Shown here: positions 62,676-64,000 of the stretch, piece after piece | Layout of the letters: every line of letters starts with the position of its first letter | Position numbering within the stretch: the stretch's first letter is position 1 | NCBI RefSeq assembly: GCF_001544835.2 | Contig: NZ_FCNX02000004.1 | Location: forward strand, 1 to 64,000 | Reading direction: 5' to 3' | DNA from: Caballeronia fortuita | GTDB taxonomy: Bacteria; Pseudomonadota; Gammaproteobacteria; Burkholderiales; Burkholderiaceae | DNA: 64,000 nucleotides | The notes under the pieces: model-generated | The model's database searches: none | Told to the model about the DNA's origin: nothing | Seen by the model: the letters and a program-made list of their open reading frames with translations, nothing else | Position numbers and translations under genes: made by a program

Positions 62676-63129
62676 CAATAATCCTTAATAAAATTTGGAA
62701 AACAAGTACCTATCTCGCTTTCTTTCGCGGCGTATATTAGAACAGGTTTCACGGCAATCCAACAGAATGCTACGTCTGCCTAAATAAACGGCAAACAGTA
62801 TGCGACACTCGTAGATTGCCTTTGATAAACAATGGTTTTTCAAATTCTTCTGACCGCTCCTGGATACGCGCCAAGCTAATGAACGATGCCGCGAGAAACA
62901 TTAATTGACAAATTACAGCGATCTCCGTGCTCTCTCGAAAATAGCCGGAAATGGCTTCCTGCACCGCAAGTTACTGTTTTCGAAAGACCTTTCGCCTTTG
63001 CCCGTTATTTCTCTCCCGCTTATCCCGAAACTATACGAATCGTGTTCCGGAATATAAAATGCGCCGCCCGAATCACAAATAAGCATTCCGAAATATGGAA
63101 AGGCGGAAAGCAAAACCGCTTCGACACTC
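62676..63129. promoter_or_regulatory. AT-rich divergent promoter region of the type VI locus
   Basis: This 454-base gap between tssB and tssL is clearly richer in A+T than its surroundings. It holds no coding sequence. Candidate elements are a TTGACA at 62905-62910 without a good -10, a TTCTAATATACG near 62730 on the tssB side and a GAATATAAAATG near 63052 ahead of tssL. No sigma-54 GG-N10-GC match was found. Low GC suggests H-NS-type silencing or foreign origin. Confidence 0.5.
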
Positions 63130-63855
63130 ATGAACATGCTGTCTTCGTCTTCCGCCCATCCGAGCCTCGTGGAGGCTGCGCCGGGGGTTCCGCCGTCGCC
63201 CATGTCAGGTATTCGCGATCTTCTTCGCGACACCGCGCTTCTCGTCGCGACGCTATCGACCGGCGGCGCCCCCGAGAAATTCGACGTCTTGCGTCCGCGC
63301 TGCGCGGCGCTGGTCGCGGAATTCGGCGCCGCTCTGGATCGACGCGGCTATCCGGCGGACGTGCGTGAAGATGCGCGGAAGGCGCAATGCGCCTTGCTCG
63401 ACGAGGCGGCACTGCATCATCTGTCGGACAAAGAAAAGTCGAGCTGGTCCGCGCAGCCGTTGCAGGTCGAGAATTTCCAACAGCACGATGCCGGCGAACG
63501 CGTGTTCGAGCGGCTCGAATTTCGGATGCGCGAACGCGCCCCGCAGGTCGACCTGCTCGAATGCTATGCGGCGCTTCTCGGACTGGGATTTCGCGGCCGG
63601 TACGCTGTCGGCGGCGAAAGCGAGCGCGCGGCGCTCATCGCTGAATTGAACGCGATGATCGAGCGCCTGCGTCCTCGAAGCGAGCGCGCGCTCGTCATCG
63701 ACGAACCCGGTCGGCGCTTCGGCGACTGGCTGCGGCGCTTTTCGCCCTGGGCGATCGCCGGTATAGGCTCTTTTGCCGCGCTCGTGACGTGGCTCGTCTG
63801 GCACATCGCGCTCGATGCGCAACTGGCGGCGCTGATTCCCGCCGTCAAGCCGTGA
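63130..63855 (+). CDS. tssL: Type VI secretion protein TssL (DotU family), short form
   Basis: The 241-residue inner-membrane protein has the DotU domain (about 25-195; ENFQQHDAGERVFERLE, ALLGLGFRGRY) and one C-terminal transmembrane helix (about 205-232). It forms the membrane complex with TssM and TssJ. It lacks the peptidoglycan-binding extension of some TssL proteins. No ribosome-binding site is obvious; the ATG two codons later could be used. It is followed by tssM five bases later. Confidence 0.9.
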   Translation: MNMLSSSSAHPSLVEAAPGVPPSPMSGIRDLLRDTALLVATLSTGGAPEKFDVLRPRCAALVAEFGAALDRRGYPADVREDARKAQCALLDEAALHHLSDKEKSSWSAQPLQVENFQQHDAGERVFERLEFRMRERAPQVDLLECYAALLGLGFRGRYAVGGESERAALIAELNAMIERLRPRSERALVIDEPGRRFGDWLRRFSPWAIAGIGSFAALVTWLVWHIALDAQLAALIPAVKP

Positions 63856-63860
63856 GCGCC

Positions 63861-64000
63861 ATGCAGAGACTGGGTTATCCGGCGCGCGTGATGATCGTTC
63901 TCGCGACGCTTCTCGCGCTGTGCGTGCACTGGTTCGTGCAGCCGTTCGGCAAGGAATGGATCTGGTTGTCGACGGTCGGCGTGCTGATCGTCGCGGCGAG
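63861..64000 (+). CDS. tssM: Type VI secretion protein TssM, 5' end
   Basis: The first 46 codons are inside the window. The N-terminus has an early transmembrane helix (VMIVLATLLALCVHWFV) and a second (WLSTVGVLIVAA), as in TssM/IcmF. Position after tssL supports the call. The rest of the gene lies to the right. It presumably is the intact gene to which the 59660-60238 fragment is related. Confidence 0.8.
   Translation, partial: MQRLGYPARVMIVLATLLALCVHWFVQPFGKEWIWLSTVGVLIVAA

Noticed and set aside
62676..63129. Sigma-54 promoter for the type VI genes
   Set aside because: The nearest match (TGGC...TGCA near 62950) has the wrong GG-GC spacing.
1..64000. CRISPR arrays, tRNA and rRNA genes
   Set aside because: No regularly spaced repeats, tRNA-like cloverleaf ends or rRNA sequence were seen in any gap.

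Overview
The window is high-GC DNA whose gene content (succinate dehydrogenase next to a LysR regulator, Kup, Gram-negative porin, DUF3022-like and other small Burkholderiales-type proteins, a type VI secretion locus, many LysR/IclR regulators and aromatic catabolism genes) fits a member of the Burkholderiaceae, most likely Paraburkholderia or Caballeronia. No rRNA, tRNA, CRISPR array or intact insertion sequence was found. Functions below come from reading the translated sequence; no database search was possible.

Layout. 0-10 kb: 5' end of sdhC, a divergent LysR regulator, an exported beta-carbonic anhydrase, an amino acid:sodium symporter, and a TonB receptor / solute-binding protein / TauD-type dioxygenase group behind a Fur-like box. 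10-25 kb: a hybrid histidine kinase, a scar that looks like an internally deleted divergent metR-metE pair, a diguanylate cyclase, glutathione transferase, several small genus-type proteins, an MFS carrier, Kup, a PoxB-like enzyme, a zinc alcohol dehydrogenase, a ParB-like protein and a glycosidase-like lipoprotein. 25-31 kb: a five-gene terminal oxidase operon (subunits II with haem c, I, III, a small membrane protein, and a tri-haem cytochrome c). Its subunit I lacks the usual D-channel glutamate and K-channel lysine. 31-39 kb: a stress-type SDR, a stand-alone CheB-like protein, a 1387-residue CheB-CheR-PAS-kinase-receiver fusion, and a resolvase-like protein that has lost its catalytic residues. 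39-44 kb: LysE exporter, SDR, methyltransferase and a flavin monooxygenase.

44-59.5 kb is the most striking region. A 13-kb, 14-gene, tightly packed operon (46389-59551) encodes a three-component Rieske oxygenase (ferredoxin first, oxygenase third, FAD reductase thirteenth), an extradiol ring-cleavage dioxygenase with the classical His-His-Glu set, an alpha/beta hydrolase, aldehyde dehydrogenase, two SDRs, a ThDP enzyme, an aspartate-dehydrogenase-like protein, a cupin, an IclR regulator, a small recombinase-like HTH protein and an aromatic-acid-type MFS importer. A porin is divergent from it, and a second, closely related IclR regulator lies beyond the porin. Matching GTTCC-N6-GG(A/T)-type palindromes lie in front of both the operon and the porin. 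The substrate is not recognisable; an aromatic compound degraded through hydroxylation and meta-cleavage is the best inference.

59.5-64 kb: a truncated tssM 3' fragment with an in-frame stop, flanked by two near-identical terminators, then tssC-tssB and, divergently, tssL-tssM of a type VI secretion system that runs off the right edge.
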